Origin: Rhipidocladum racemiflorum
Taxonomy: Eukaryota; Streptophyta; Magnoliopsida; Poales; Poaceae
Assembly: GCA_036346355.1 (NCBI GenBank)
Contig: CM070588.1
Span: 18,213,914-18,277,913 of the forward strand
Length of the DNA: 64,000 nucleotides
Direction: 5' to 3'
Below are positions 1 to 10,573 of the stretch, in pieces. Position numbers and translations under genes: made by a program. Every line of letters begins with the position of its first letter. The first letter of the stretch is position 1. The notes beneath the pieces are model-generated. The model did not search any database. It saw only the letters and a program-made list of their open reading frames with translations, and was not told the origin of the DNA.

Positions 1-15
1 TGCCGGGGTGTTACA
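1..15 (+). mobile_element. 3' terminus of a LARD-family LTR (cut by window edge)
   Basis: The first 15 bases match the last bases of every family LTR (GCCGGGGTGTTACA). The rest of this copy lies outside the window. The sequence that follows is family internal region, not a PBS, so this is probably another element inserted in it, with ATGAG (16-20) as a possible target duplication. Confidence 0.7.
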
Positions 16-1203
16 ATGAGTTAAAGAAAATAAGTAAACCCAATGTAATGTTTTGGCAAACTCTTGAGTTAAGCACTTAATTTGTAACTCTATTTGACTA
101 GAGTTGGATATATTCGGAAAGTGTATGTGGTGTTTGCGGGTGCTTCAAAAGGTGGATTTTATGAATGTTTCATAAGTGATTTTGTTAGTGAAGTGTTCCC
201 TTTTGGAAATGAGTTTCCCTTTCTCTTTGAGAAAATTTGTGGCGGTTGTGGGTGCAGATGTTTGACTTTGGAGTCGATGTTTTTTTTCAAAATGTTGATT
301 TTTGTTAAAATGCGATGTTTTGCAAGTTTAGCTTTCAATTAATGGTGGGTTCTGATACGACGTGGAGTTTTCCTGTTAATGGTGTTGCCGTCATAGTTTA
401 TATGAATTATTGCAATCATCGATGTTATATATGTTCAATCTTGTGATACCGAGGAAGAAGTCTTTTGGTGAATGACTATTCGGTATTATTGTTACATGAT
501 GAATGAATGGTGAAAAGAAAACATGACATCGTTTATAGATATTCAATCATAAAAGAGTCGATGAGCCAGGTCGGTGAGAAAGTCATATATGGATATATGA
601 CTAATCCGGAGTGCTCTTGAAAAGTGTGCATTCATGTCATGAATCGATATTTCCATTTCTTCCTGGTATGAAAAAAAAGAATGAATAAAATATGGTATTT
701 TGGCTCTGGTGTAAGAGATTTGAGTTTTCTTTGCGATTTGGCTTAGGAAAATAAAATGTATGCTCTTTGGATGTTGCCGAATTCTTCCCAAGGTGGTTTT
801 TAGCTCTTTGGGGGTTCGAGTTGTTGCATGTGGATCAATTGGGTTCATGGTTTATGGTTGAGTATGCTAAAGATGTATACTTTTGGGCTTGATTGTTAAG
901 TGATAATTTGTGAGGGCGAGATCCTCTTAAGAAAAGAGCCGATTGTTGTTTGGAAAGGTTTTACGGTCCTAGCTTGGGGCTAGGTGCTGGAGTTTAGGGG
1001 TATAAGGGTGGATTGTGATGGAGGTTGAAGATGTCTGGGTTCAAACTTTTATTAAGAGTATCGATGGGTGTTAGTGAGGATGACAGTAATTCTGTAGATA
1101 AATGTCCTATCGTGAGCAATTGTCTTAGCTAGTTGTCTCTGGTTATGAGATTTGCCTGGGAGTGGATGGAATGAAACGTTAGCGTGATTGTGTATCAGAA
1201 CCC
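16..1203 (+). mobile_element. LARD-like internal region, 3' part, fragment
   Basis: This non-coding stretch aligns by eye with element B internal DNA at about 15500-16545 and element A at about 25900-26700. It shares the motif with GGTCGGTGAGAAAGTC followed by ATATATGACTAATCCGG (568-611) and the phrase CTTGGGGCTAGGTG. Similarity stops near GTGTATCAGAA at about 1203, where an unrelated repeat begins. No PPT or 3' LTR is attached, so it is a truncated remnant. No protein domain is visible in any frame. Confidence 0.75.
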
Positions 1204-1428
1204 ACGCGTCGCTAACATGTGGGTCCACCGATGACGTCATCATGATTCAAAATCCGATAGTCTAGATCTAATCGAGATCGGATCGGTCCGAACTTAACTG
1301 GTATACGTGGCTTAATCCGAACCGTACAATCTCAATTCTACGGTTACGATTCTACCAAGCTCGGAGCGGTCCGAACTCAACGCTAGATCGGAGCGGTCCG
1401 AACTCAACGCTAAATCATAGCCGCCCAA
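1204..1428. repeat. Unclassified LTR-like repeat, left piece
   Basis: Non-coding DNA with short degenerate repeats: GATCGGAGCGGTCCGAACTC occurs twice near 1365-1410, and TAGATCTAA-type words recur. The same vocabulary resumes after the solo LTR at 3765, and the 5-bp duplication CCCAA shows that the two pieces were once continuous. Confidence 0.55.
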
Positions 1429-3764
1429 TGTGACACTACGTTTTGGTGTGACATTACAGATTATGAAATTAGAGAAGAAAATCTTACGGCTAGAGGTTTA
1501 CTCGCGTTTTTGGGCCTTTTGAAGTGTTGTGACACCACGGAGTGTCGTAACCTTATTTAACGTGCATGATAAGGTTAATAACATTATGAGATGTGGAATT
1601 AAGGTTAAAACTATAGGATATGGAGGTTAATAGCTTTTCCGGGCCGTTTCCGGGGTTTTGGGCCTTCAGGAGTTTGGGCCTTGGTGGGCTTTGGTGGGAT
1701 GGAGTAGGTCTCCGTAACGGACTAGGTTTGGGTGTGGGGGCTGGTAAAAGGGCTCCCCACCAGCCCTTGGGGCGTTCACCCCTGCCCCATGCGCCCCTAA
1801 CCCTAGCCGCCACCCTTCCTCCTCCCTCCACCTCCTAGCCGCCCCATCTCTTGCCCCCATGGCGCCCCCATTGCTCCCCATTGCACACCACCTCTCCTCC
1901 ACCCCCTTGATGCCCTAGGGTGGTCTCCACACCTCTGCACCTTGTGGATCCATCCGTTGGAGCGAGGAGCGAGGAGCGTGGAGCGAGGAGCGTGGAGCGA
2001 GGAGATCTATTGGAGATTCGTTCGTTGGGCAAAGGTATGATCATGGGGATCCTTGGGTTTGATCTAGGTACTGTTCTTAGGGTGTTTATGAAGGTTTTAG
2101 ATCAATTGGTGGTGCTGGGTTGGAGTTCTTTGGGTTAGATCTAGACGTTGCCACGTTTCTGTTTTCGGGCAGATTGAGCAGTCGGGCTATGGCTCGAGTT
2201 TTCGTCGATTTAGAATCCGAATCTGTCCGTACGGACTTAAAAGAAGTTGTAGATAATGTAATTATCTTTCCGTGGACATAAATCACGTTAAAATCCGATC
2301 AGCCGTTTGAAAGTTATGGCCTTTTTACCGAGCGTGTTAAAATCTGTAACGCGATTGGAACAGATCGTAGTAATCTGTAGATTAAACAATTTTACAGTCC
2401 GAATCAGTCTTTCCGTATAACTAGAAAAAGGTAGGAAATTTCCTAAGCTTCGCGATGGTGTACTCATTTAATCGATTTGGAGTCCCAGAACTCAAGTTAT
2501 GGCCTTTGCAAGGCTGCTGTCCCGCCGGGACAGAACCTCTGTTTTTAGGTTTGCAAGTAGTGGTCAATGTCGGGTTAGATGGGGATTTGTGTACTGTTTT
2601 GCGGGCATTATTGTGAGTGTGTGATGCCTATGTGCAGGTGGTGTGACACCGGGAGTGCCCTCTACGTCCCACAAATCCGTCGCCCGCGGTTGAGGCAAGT
2701 GTGTTGTAATGTATAGCGGATTGTAGGTTGTTTGTTGATATTTGGTGAAAGATTGAACACTTGCTATGCTCACTTGCCATGCTTGCTGTTTTCCAATGAA
2801 ATATTGAGTATGATTATCATGGTTCGATGCCATGTGTTTATATTTGTCATGATGAGTTGCCATATGTTTATGTACATGTGAAATATGATAATTGGCATAG
2901 TTGCATGCATGACATGTTACATGGCCCGGGCGGTGAGAAAGTCATTAACTAATCCGGGAAGGTCGGTGAGAAAGTTATGACTAATCCGGAGAGCCATTAG
3001 AGTAAGTCCTACATCGTGATTCCATCTACCGTGGGTTGTGGAAGCGAGGAGTAGGCACCCTCCATCTTCGGGATGGAAGGGGGGAGAGGGTGCACACCGA
3101 CGGGTGTGTACTCAACCATACCGGTATGAGTTTCCAAGGAGATATGAGCATAACATTGCATTGCATTGCATTGCAATACATATTTAATGATGATGATGTT
3201 GTTATGTGCTCAAGTATGAGTTGTTATATGTGATGTAAGGTATTATTGTCTTGTAAATGATCTTGTTGTCCATTACAATATGCTTGCTGAGTTTTCGAAC
3301 TCACGCTTGTGTTTTATGTTGTTTTTAGGTACTTTGAGACCGGCATGCGGGAAAAAGGGGTCTAGCTACACTTCTACACGTAGCTCCACCATCATAGTCC
3401 ATAATTAATCACTTGGAGACATGATATTAAGAGTTGTGCCATAAACTTAATATAGGGTTTAATTTAGCATGCTTGTGATTCCCTATATGCTTGGTTATAG
3501 CTTATGAAGTGGTTGAGCATGCTTTTATTGGCGTAATTTGATGATATATCCATTTATGTTGATGTTTTATTTGTCGTGTGCTATGACATATCTTGCCATG
3601 ATATTGATGTTGTGTTAATTCATGTTAAAACAAAGGAGATGCTGCCGAAATCTCGGCTTTTAGCATGTGCGCCTTTGCTGGAATTTATGTTTAATTGTGG
3701 TATTTAGATGTTGTTTAGCTTATGTTTGGTAGCATTCAGGCATATTAAATGCCGGGGTGTTACA
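1429..3764 (+). mobile_element. Solo LTR of the LARD-like family
   Basis: A 2336-bp LTR starts TGTGACACTACG and ends GGGGTGTTACA, flanked by the 5-bp duplication CCCAA (1424-1428 and 3765-3769). No PBS, internal region or second LTR is attached, so it is a solo LTR, normally the product of recombination between two LTRs. In order it carries a GGAGCGA minisatellite (1959-2000), the palindrome CTGTCCCGCCGGGACAG (2517-2533), two copies of the CGGTGAGAAAGT motif (about 2930-2990), a hairpin-rich stretch (about 3055-3130) and four ATTGC units near 3155-3175. Short ORFs on both strands have no family resemblance. Confidence 0.92.
1959..2000 (+). repeat. GGAGCGA minisatellite, 6 units
   Basis: Six 7-bp units, two of them GGAGCGT. 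The same array occurs at the same place in the LTRs of elements A and B with 4 to 11 units. Confidence 0.9.
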
Positions 3765-5079
3765 CCCAATCTAGATCTAACGGCTACAAAATGGATCCAA
3801 CGCGCGCGGATTGGGTGCTACGTGGCAACATATAAACCCTCGGTTCTAGATCTAATGGTCTAGATCTAATCTACTATGTGACAGCTCTATCTTACGTGGC
3901 TAAATTTATACCGTAGGATCTAGATCCAACGGCTACGGTTTCACCGAGTTCGGAGCGGTTCGAACTCAACAGGCATACGTGGCGCAATCTGAACCTACGG
4001 ATCTAAATCTGACGGCTCCAATTGCATCTAGTTCACACGGTAAAGCTGCTACGTGGCTTAATCTAACACGTCCAATCTCGATCTGACGGTGAAAACCTAA
4101 TCCAATGCTATGGGTTAGGGGCTACGTGGCCGAACCTGAGACGCTTGTTCTGGATCGGATCGAAGCTCATGGGTGATGATGGCGGTGCGACGGAGCTAGG
4201 TCACCAGCGCTGGGGACGATGACCACGGTAGGGCATTTGGGGCGGGTTCCGGCGAAGTGAATGATACCCCTAGATGCGTCTCGTCGCAACGGTCTTGGAT
4301 CTGGGCACCAACACGTCGGAGGACGGCGGCGGAAAACGGCAAAAACCGCGGCGGACCTCTCTTTCAACTTCGGTGAGCGATTGCGGGCGGATGGTGGCGG
4401 CTGGAGCTTGGCAACCTAGGGCTACGGGTGCGCATAGAAACAGAGAACACGACACGGGTGACGGCGCATTAAATAGCCCGCTCGACGTCCGTGAAATCTG
4501 CAGAAAACGAGGTCGACTCGGGCGTTGCGGCGGAATCCGGCAGCAACATTGAGAGGTGATGTGGCTCAATCCTAGCCATACACGCGTGCACAATCAACGG
4601 CCAGGATTGCCCCAGGCGCAAACGGATCCGACCCGGATCCGGTCGAGGTTACGTGGCGCAACGTCGACCGTTGGATCAAGATCCAACGGTCGCGTGGGTT
4701 AGGGTTTGGGTCCGGCTCGGGTATAGCTCCATTGCGGCTCGGTCGGGCTCGAGTCTGACTCGGGTCGGATGAACAGTGGACATCATTAGGGTTTTTCAGC
4801 GTTTTCATATTTAAAATTATTTCTAGAAATTCAAATAAAACAGGAAAAATAGCAAAATAATCAGAAAAATTCCAGAAAGATTCTAGAAAATACTTTGAGA
4901 CATTTTAGACTTCAATAAAATATTTCCAACAAAACTTTATTTAAAATTTTTAATTATTTAATTAACTCTAAAGGGAACAAATTCAAATTAAATCCAAATA
5001 AATCCCAAAAAATTCCAAAAATTCCCAAAAGTGCAAAATACCATTTAAATACATGAAAAGAAAAAATTGGGGTGTTACA
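3765..5079 (-). repeat. Unclassified LTR-like repeat, right piece
   Basis: This continues the repeat interrupted at 1428. It is rich in degenerate TCTAGATCTAACGGCT-like words (3771, 3917, 4000, 4087) up to about 4760, then becomes very AT-rich to 5065, and ends TTGGGGTGTTACA at 5079. Read on the minus strand it begins TGTAACACCCCAATT, a common start of plant gypsy LTRs, so a minus-strand LTR fragment is likely. The opposite end is not defined. Overlapping ORFs around 4167-4593 on both strands look like GC-rich chance ORFs. Confidence 0.5.
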
Positions 5080-5305
5080 AAACCTGATCAACCTAATTGA
5101 GTTAATTATGTTAGGGTAAAGTCTATTTTTCCTGAAGAAGGCGATGCGTAACAAAATTGGAGAAAGAAAATGAAGCTAGGTTGGTGTAAGTCAATGAAAT
5201 TAATAATTGGCGATGTGAAACTTTATTGATCAAGCGAAATATAGAGGAAAGATTACAAATATAAAATTCTACTCCTAGTCGACGAAAAAAGTAAAAACAA
5301 AACAT
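5080..5305. other. Unassigned spacer
   Basis: About 225 bp of AT-rich DNA between the LTR-like end at 5079 and the CACTA terminus at 5306. I recognise no gene, repeat or RNA in it. It may be the tail of an older element. Confidence 0.4.
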
Positions 5306-5685
5306 CACTACAAGAAAAGTGATTTTTAATGACGGTCCAAACTCGTCATCATTGTAGGTTTTTTATGAATACTTTATGACAAAACTCAAATTTTAATAGA
5401 AAGCACGTCATAGAAAGTTTTCAATGACGAATTTCTTATTTTTGTCATAAAAAATCAACTTTTCTATGACAAATTACATTTCCGTCAGCGAAGAGGTCAC
5501 TTCTATGACAAATATAACCGTAATTAATTATACCCAAAATGTCATTCATTTTCGTCATGGAACACCCTAGTGCCACGTCATCAGCCAGGGTGTGAGGTGA
5601 CGTGGCACGTCTTGTGACGCAAATGTTTCGTCATAGATGAGTGCCATGTGGACATCTATTTTCATCATTGAACAGTGTAACACCC
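5306..5685. mobile_element. CACTA (En/Spm) transposon, left terminus
   Basis: CACTACAAGAAAAGTG at 5306 is a typical CACTA terminal inverted repeat. It is followed by subterminal repeats around TATGAC/GTCATA (for example 5376, 5425, 5467, 5500), which bind the transposase in characterised CACTA elements. The element continues after a solo LTR inserted at 5686. I find no matching TAGTG end before the LTR that starts at 10307, so the other terminus is lost or outside the recognisable part. Confidence 0.75.
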
Positions 5686-7856
5686 CTGTATCTAGTATGC
5701 CCTGGATGTCACCAAACATAGAATAAAAAGCAACTAAATGCCACAATTAAGATTAAATTACAGCAAGGGTGTAAATGCTTGAACCGAAAAATTCGGCAGC
5801 ATCTCCCTTGTTTTTCCATGGTTTGATGCAACATCAAGAATAACACAAGTTATATCATAAAGAACGACATCTAAAACAGCAATCACAAGAGATATAGCAA
5901 CAGTTTAAGTCCAGAATAAGTAAATTCGACCACTTCATGAGCTAAACGACTTAAATGACATGACCAAGCATACAATTGAGGCAATGGACTTATTATCACA
6001 ATTATGAAAGGTAAAGGAGTTGTACTCTAATTGAATGATGCTATGTGAAGGCGTGTCTCTAAGCCCCTTTCCCGCATGCCGGTTTCATAGTACCTAAAAA
6101 CAACATAAAGCACAAGCGTGAGTTCATCACTCAGCAAGTATATTGCAATGGAATAAGCAAGCAATTTCAATACCATCATCACTACATCTCCTATTAAACT
6201 TCATAAGCATTTCATATGCACATTGTAAACATCTCATTAACATCATTAGATATGCAATGCAACGCACATGTCTCCTCGAAGCACATACCGGTATTGCCGA
6301 ATGCACACCCGTCGGTGTGCACCCTCTTTCCCCTTCCATCCCGTAGATGGAGGGTGCCTACTCTTACTGACTCGCTCCCATACACAACCGTGGATGGGAC
6401 TATGAGGTAGGTCTTTCATGTTCACTACATGTGAACACAGAGGCCCGCATCAGAATGGGACGCCTCTTCCATTATGAATGCACATATGACATGAACATGT
6501 ATAAACTTGCATAAACACTAAATACAACAATTTCATAACCAATATGTAACCATGCTCATCATATCATAAGCAAATATCAAGCTTGGCAAGTTAACACATC
6601 ATGTAGCCATATTGCACCTATGCAAGACTAATAGTCATACAACACCCAAACCCATCCCAATACACTTGCCTTTAACCGTGAGCGACGGAGTGGCGAGAGG
6701 TTGATGGCAATCCCGGTGTCACACCACCTGCACATAGGTACAACACACTCAAATCGTGCCCACAAAACAGTACAAGAACGATCATCTACCCCAACTTCGC
6801 AAACTACTCCTAAAACCCAAAAATAGAGAATCTGTCCCGACGGGACAGCGGGCTTCCAACTAGCATAACTTGAGTTCTAAAACTCCAAATCAAGCAAACG
6901 AGTACATTTTCACGAATATTAGGAAATTTCCTAACTTTTTCTATGTATTGGCGAAGACTGAATCGGCCTCTAAAATTGTCTAATCTACAGATGAACACGA
7001 TCTGGCCCAAACACGTCACAGATTTGACAACGTTCAGTAAAACAGCCATAAATTTTAAACGGCTGATCGGAATTTGGCGTTCTTAGTGTCCAATTAAATA
7101 TAATTTAATTACCTACAACTTTCGTATCAGCTGGATGATTCGAAAACGAATCTAAAATTACCAAAACTCAAACCCTAGGTCGTAGTGCAAATCTGCCCGA
7201 GGACAGGACGTGGGACAGCATTGCAATTTTCCTAAACCCATCTAAGAACAGCACCTAAACATGGATCTAAGGCATGAACTCGCCCTTCTAACCAGCATCA
7301 AAACCCGACCAAAGGATCTACCAATACTTACCTCCCTCGAAGAACCATTCGAACGACGAAATCTCCTCCTTCCGGTTCCCCGATCTCCTTCCTCGTGCCC
7401 AATCCACCGGATCCTCCCATCGCGAAGCTTCCCAACAGAGAGGACAATGCAATGGAGGGGTGTGGAAGCAAGGGATGGTGGTGGATCCCTCTAGGGCTGG
7501 CTAGGGGAGGTGGGGAGGTGGAGGAGCAAGGGGGAAGAGGTGGAGGCGCAAGGAGGGGGCTAGGGGCAGCTAGGGTTAGGGGGAAAGGGGGGCGCACAAA
7601 GGGGAGGGGGGCTGGCGCATGAGTTGGATTTTGGCATGAAATTTCCCCCCTTGGGCCCCAAAAACTCCCCCACCAATGGCTCACTTCATCCCCGTAAGGC
7701 CCAACTAGCTCCCGCTAGGCCCAAACTCCCCCAGAAGGCCGAAATTCTCCCCAGAAAAGGCCCAAACTCACGGAAAAGGCCCAAAAACATGATACAAAAA
7801 TCATACCTAAATACCGAAATTGAAAATGACTCATACCGTCATTCCGTAGTGTCACA
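5686..7856 (-). mobile_element. Solo LTR, subfamily 2 of the LARD-like family
   Basis: A 2171-bp LTR in reverse orientation: it begins TGTAACACCCC and ends CCGTAGTGTCACA. Flanks are AACAG (5681-5685) and AACTG (7857-7861), a 5-bp duplication with one change. It holds the palindrome CTGTCCCGACGGGACAG (6832-6848), the hairpin-rich region near 6300-6360, and the CATGCGGGAAAGGGG segment in reverse near 6063-6080. It lies within the CACTA element. It diverges clearly from the solo LTR at 1429 but has the same order of landmarks, hence subfamily 2. Confidence 0.88.
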
Positions 7857-10306
7857 AACTGTCCAATGCCACACCAGCAGCCAGTGTGTGAGGTGATGTG
7901 GCACGTGTTGTGACGCAAATATTTTGTCACTGATGACTGTCATGTGGATATGAATTTTCATCATGGAAGTAATGATCTATCATTTTCTGTGATGAATAAT
8001 TTTGTCATAGATAGATGTAGCATTGCCAAGAAGTTTTATCATTTAACACTTCTGTGAGCCCACATATGATCCATTTTTACAGCCACATCACACAATATTT
8101 TCGGGAGACCAATCAATACATTGCATAGAGCAGCACGAATTATCCACAGATACATTAAGAGTCACAAACTTTGTTCACAGTACTTAAATCACCACTTCAA
8201 GCTAGTACCAGAGATCAAACTAGTACCATTTCAAGCTAGTACCACCACTTCAAGCTAATATCAAGTTTTCAAAACAGATCCACATGTCACAAAGTTTGTC
8301 CATGTTACCTAAACCAGTTGAAGTTAGTACCAGTGAACCAGGTTACCAGCCATGCAAAATAAGTATGCTTGTCTAAAATAGATCCACAGGTTACCAGTGA
8401 ACAGATTCATAAACTCACAAATTGCTTGACCAGCCATTCGCATGAGACGGCAAATAATTGCATCATTCTCCTCTTGCCTCTTCGTTATATCGTCCATTTC
8501 ATTTTGGGTTTTGATCAGTGCTTCATCTGATGCTTGTGCCTTTTGGTTCAAGTCTTCTACTTCTTGCTGCTAGAAGAAAAGAAAGAAGGCAGAGGGAGTA
8601 GAGGTTAGAGTATAAGAATGAACCTGAACAAAATGCTTTTCGTTATTGTATAAACTAGAAACGTGTATGCGGTGACACACCGCGTAAGTCATCATTTACA
8701 AATAATACAGTAATGCATGAGATGAGGTAATGAGCTAGAATAGTAACGTATTGAAGAACATGTCAAAAAAAAGCACCATGGGAAATAGGCCAAGCCTGAA
8801 GCAATATAAGCATTTGAGGAAGGCACACTGCATAATTAAGGCTACTTCGATAGACATGCACTATGCGCACTACGTTGCACCGAGTGGATCCTGACATAGT
8901 GAAAGCATGTTGATATAATCAGATCAACATTAAATTCGCCCCAGAGATGAATAGATATCAACAATTTTTGAAACAGAAAAGAAGTTTCTAGGCCATTGTG
9001 ACAAATTTCACATATCACTGAGGTTATGCACACAAACCAGCTAAATGTGTGTATGCATTTTTATTGACAGTTGTTCTGTAGAAGGCCAATATGCCAAGGA
9101 AACTTACCATAATAATATGAGTATTATTATTTGAAAGCTGATAATGTGTATAAGTGGTCTAAAACAATGTAAAGTAATCTGTAAAAAATACCACATGAAG
9201 ATTTGCTCTTCTTTTCTCAAACATAGGATCTAAAGAATACAACAAAACAGTCATAGCGAACTAACACCATACAAGCTACAGACAACCGTATGTCTTGGAG
9301 CAATAGGGCACGATTAGCTATGATTAGAACTTTATGACTATTATTGATTAATCAAACATCACTAACCTCTATATCAAAAAGCTGTAAACTTTGGGATCTG
9401 GTGTAGCACTGGCCATGCACCTAGAAACCAAGAAAACACAATTGGCAAACAATAGATTATATGAGCAAATATTTGCAGTATGAGCATGAATAGAAGTACG
9501 TGGTAAATCTCATGTTATACGTAGACATTGTCCATGGAGTTCTCTTATAGAACAAGTAATATCTGTCAATCTTTGTTTGCACCTTGAAAAACACAACATA
9601 TAGAGATTTTGGCCTATTTTTTGAGCAGAACAAAATAATTTATAGATGCAATGAAACTTATAAGTCACAAAAAAACATATCTTAAGCAAGACCAGATTAA
9701 ATAGAAAGCATTCCCAGCATAAGAAAATATATACCATATTAAGTAGTGCACACCAACACTTATCCAAAACACAGATTTATAATGGTTGCATCACGGTCCT
9801 GAGTCTTGATCTCTTTACTGATAAAGATTAGGGGAAGGGACGAGATAGCAGTGCACCCAAATATATTTCCATGGGAATTTGTGCTAGGAAAGGATTCAGA
9901 GTGGGTCGGATTTAAACTCTTATCTATATTGTATACCAATACACAATCTAGTTTATTATTGCAGTACAAATTTGTCCGTAACTACTATCATTAAGATCTG
10001 CAAACTTTTCCACAAATGTGGAGTGTGGAAGCAAAACTCTAGGAATATTAATAGATCTCACAAGACTACTAATAAGCAAAAGATTGTCATCTTCGATAGC
10101 ATGGATGCTATGGAACTTTCATGCAAATGGTTATTCAAACTAAGTAGATGACTCCATCGTTCATTTTGTCAATAAAAAAGTTCAGAAATTTACCATGAGC
10201 GAAGAATAGGAAGAAATATCAAACCATAACATAGCAGATTTATACGGTGTGAATGAAGTGGAAAAGTCATTAGAATCTCCCCATAGAAGCAACCTACTAA
10301 ACTGAT
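7857..10306. mobile_element. CACTA transposon body, right of the solo LTR
   Basis: The first 110 bp repeat the 100 bp left of the solo LTR (GGTGATGTGGCACGTG...GTGACGCAAAT), so the LTR landed at the border of a tandem subterminal repeat. The rest is AT-rich with gene-like exon scraps on the minus strand between 8324 and 9420. The element is cut at 10307 by LTR C. I see no terminal inverted repeat at the right end, and 9430-10306 contains nothing I can identify. Confidence 0.6.
8324..9420 (-). pseudogene. Exon remnants of a CACTA-associated gene (identity not established)
   Basis: Three stretches bounded by plausible splice sites on the minus strand: 9420-9367 (acceptor TTTCTAG, donor GTTAGT), 9229-9192 (acceptor TTCTTTAG, donor GTATTT) and 8569-8324 (acceptor TTCTTCTAG). 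The last encodes a charged, helical, coiled-coil-like segment with QASDEALIKTQNEMDDITKR. Similar segments are known at the ends of plant CACTA accessory proteins, but this is only a resemblance. No transposase catalytic motif is visible. A captured host gene fragment is the alternative. Confidence 0.35.
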
Positions 10307-10573
10307 TGTGACACTATGGAAGGTCAAAACATTATAAAATTTGAAAATGGAGGTTAAAAACTTTATGCTATGCCGTTTAATCGCGTTTCCGGGCCGATTT
10401 CGGGAGTTTGAGCCTTTCCGGGGAAGTTTGGGCCCAAGGGGGATGAGTCGTGGGCTTTAGTGGAAGGGATAATGGGCCCATGAGGGAGGGGAGACCAGGA
10501 TTTGGGCGGCTTGGTGCGCCCCCTCCCTGCCCTAGCCGCCCCCCACATGCCCCTCTCCACTTGGTGCGCCTCC
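10307..10573 (+). mobile_element. LTR C (subfamily 2), piece 1 of 3
   Basis: Starts TGTGACACTATGG at 10307 and carries the GGCCGATTTCGGGAGTTT and CCCTAGCCGCC segments seen in family LTRs. Element B interrupts it after CCTCC (10569-10573). Joined with the pieces at 19412-20673 and 29876-30330 it gives almost 2 kb of LTR lacking only the 3' end. Confidence 0.8.

Noticed and set aside
4167..4808. Overlapping Arg/Pro-rich ORFs on both strands
   Set aside because: GC-rich repeat DNA, no domain, and open on several frames at once.
9510..9994. ORFs of 60-85 codons around 9.5-10 kb as host exons
   Set aside because: AT-rich, both strands, no splice context or known motif.
5306..10306. A functional CACTA transposase gene
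   Set aside because: Only three short exon-like pieces on minus with no catalytic motif; one terminus is missing.
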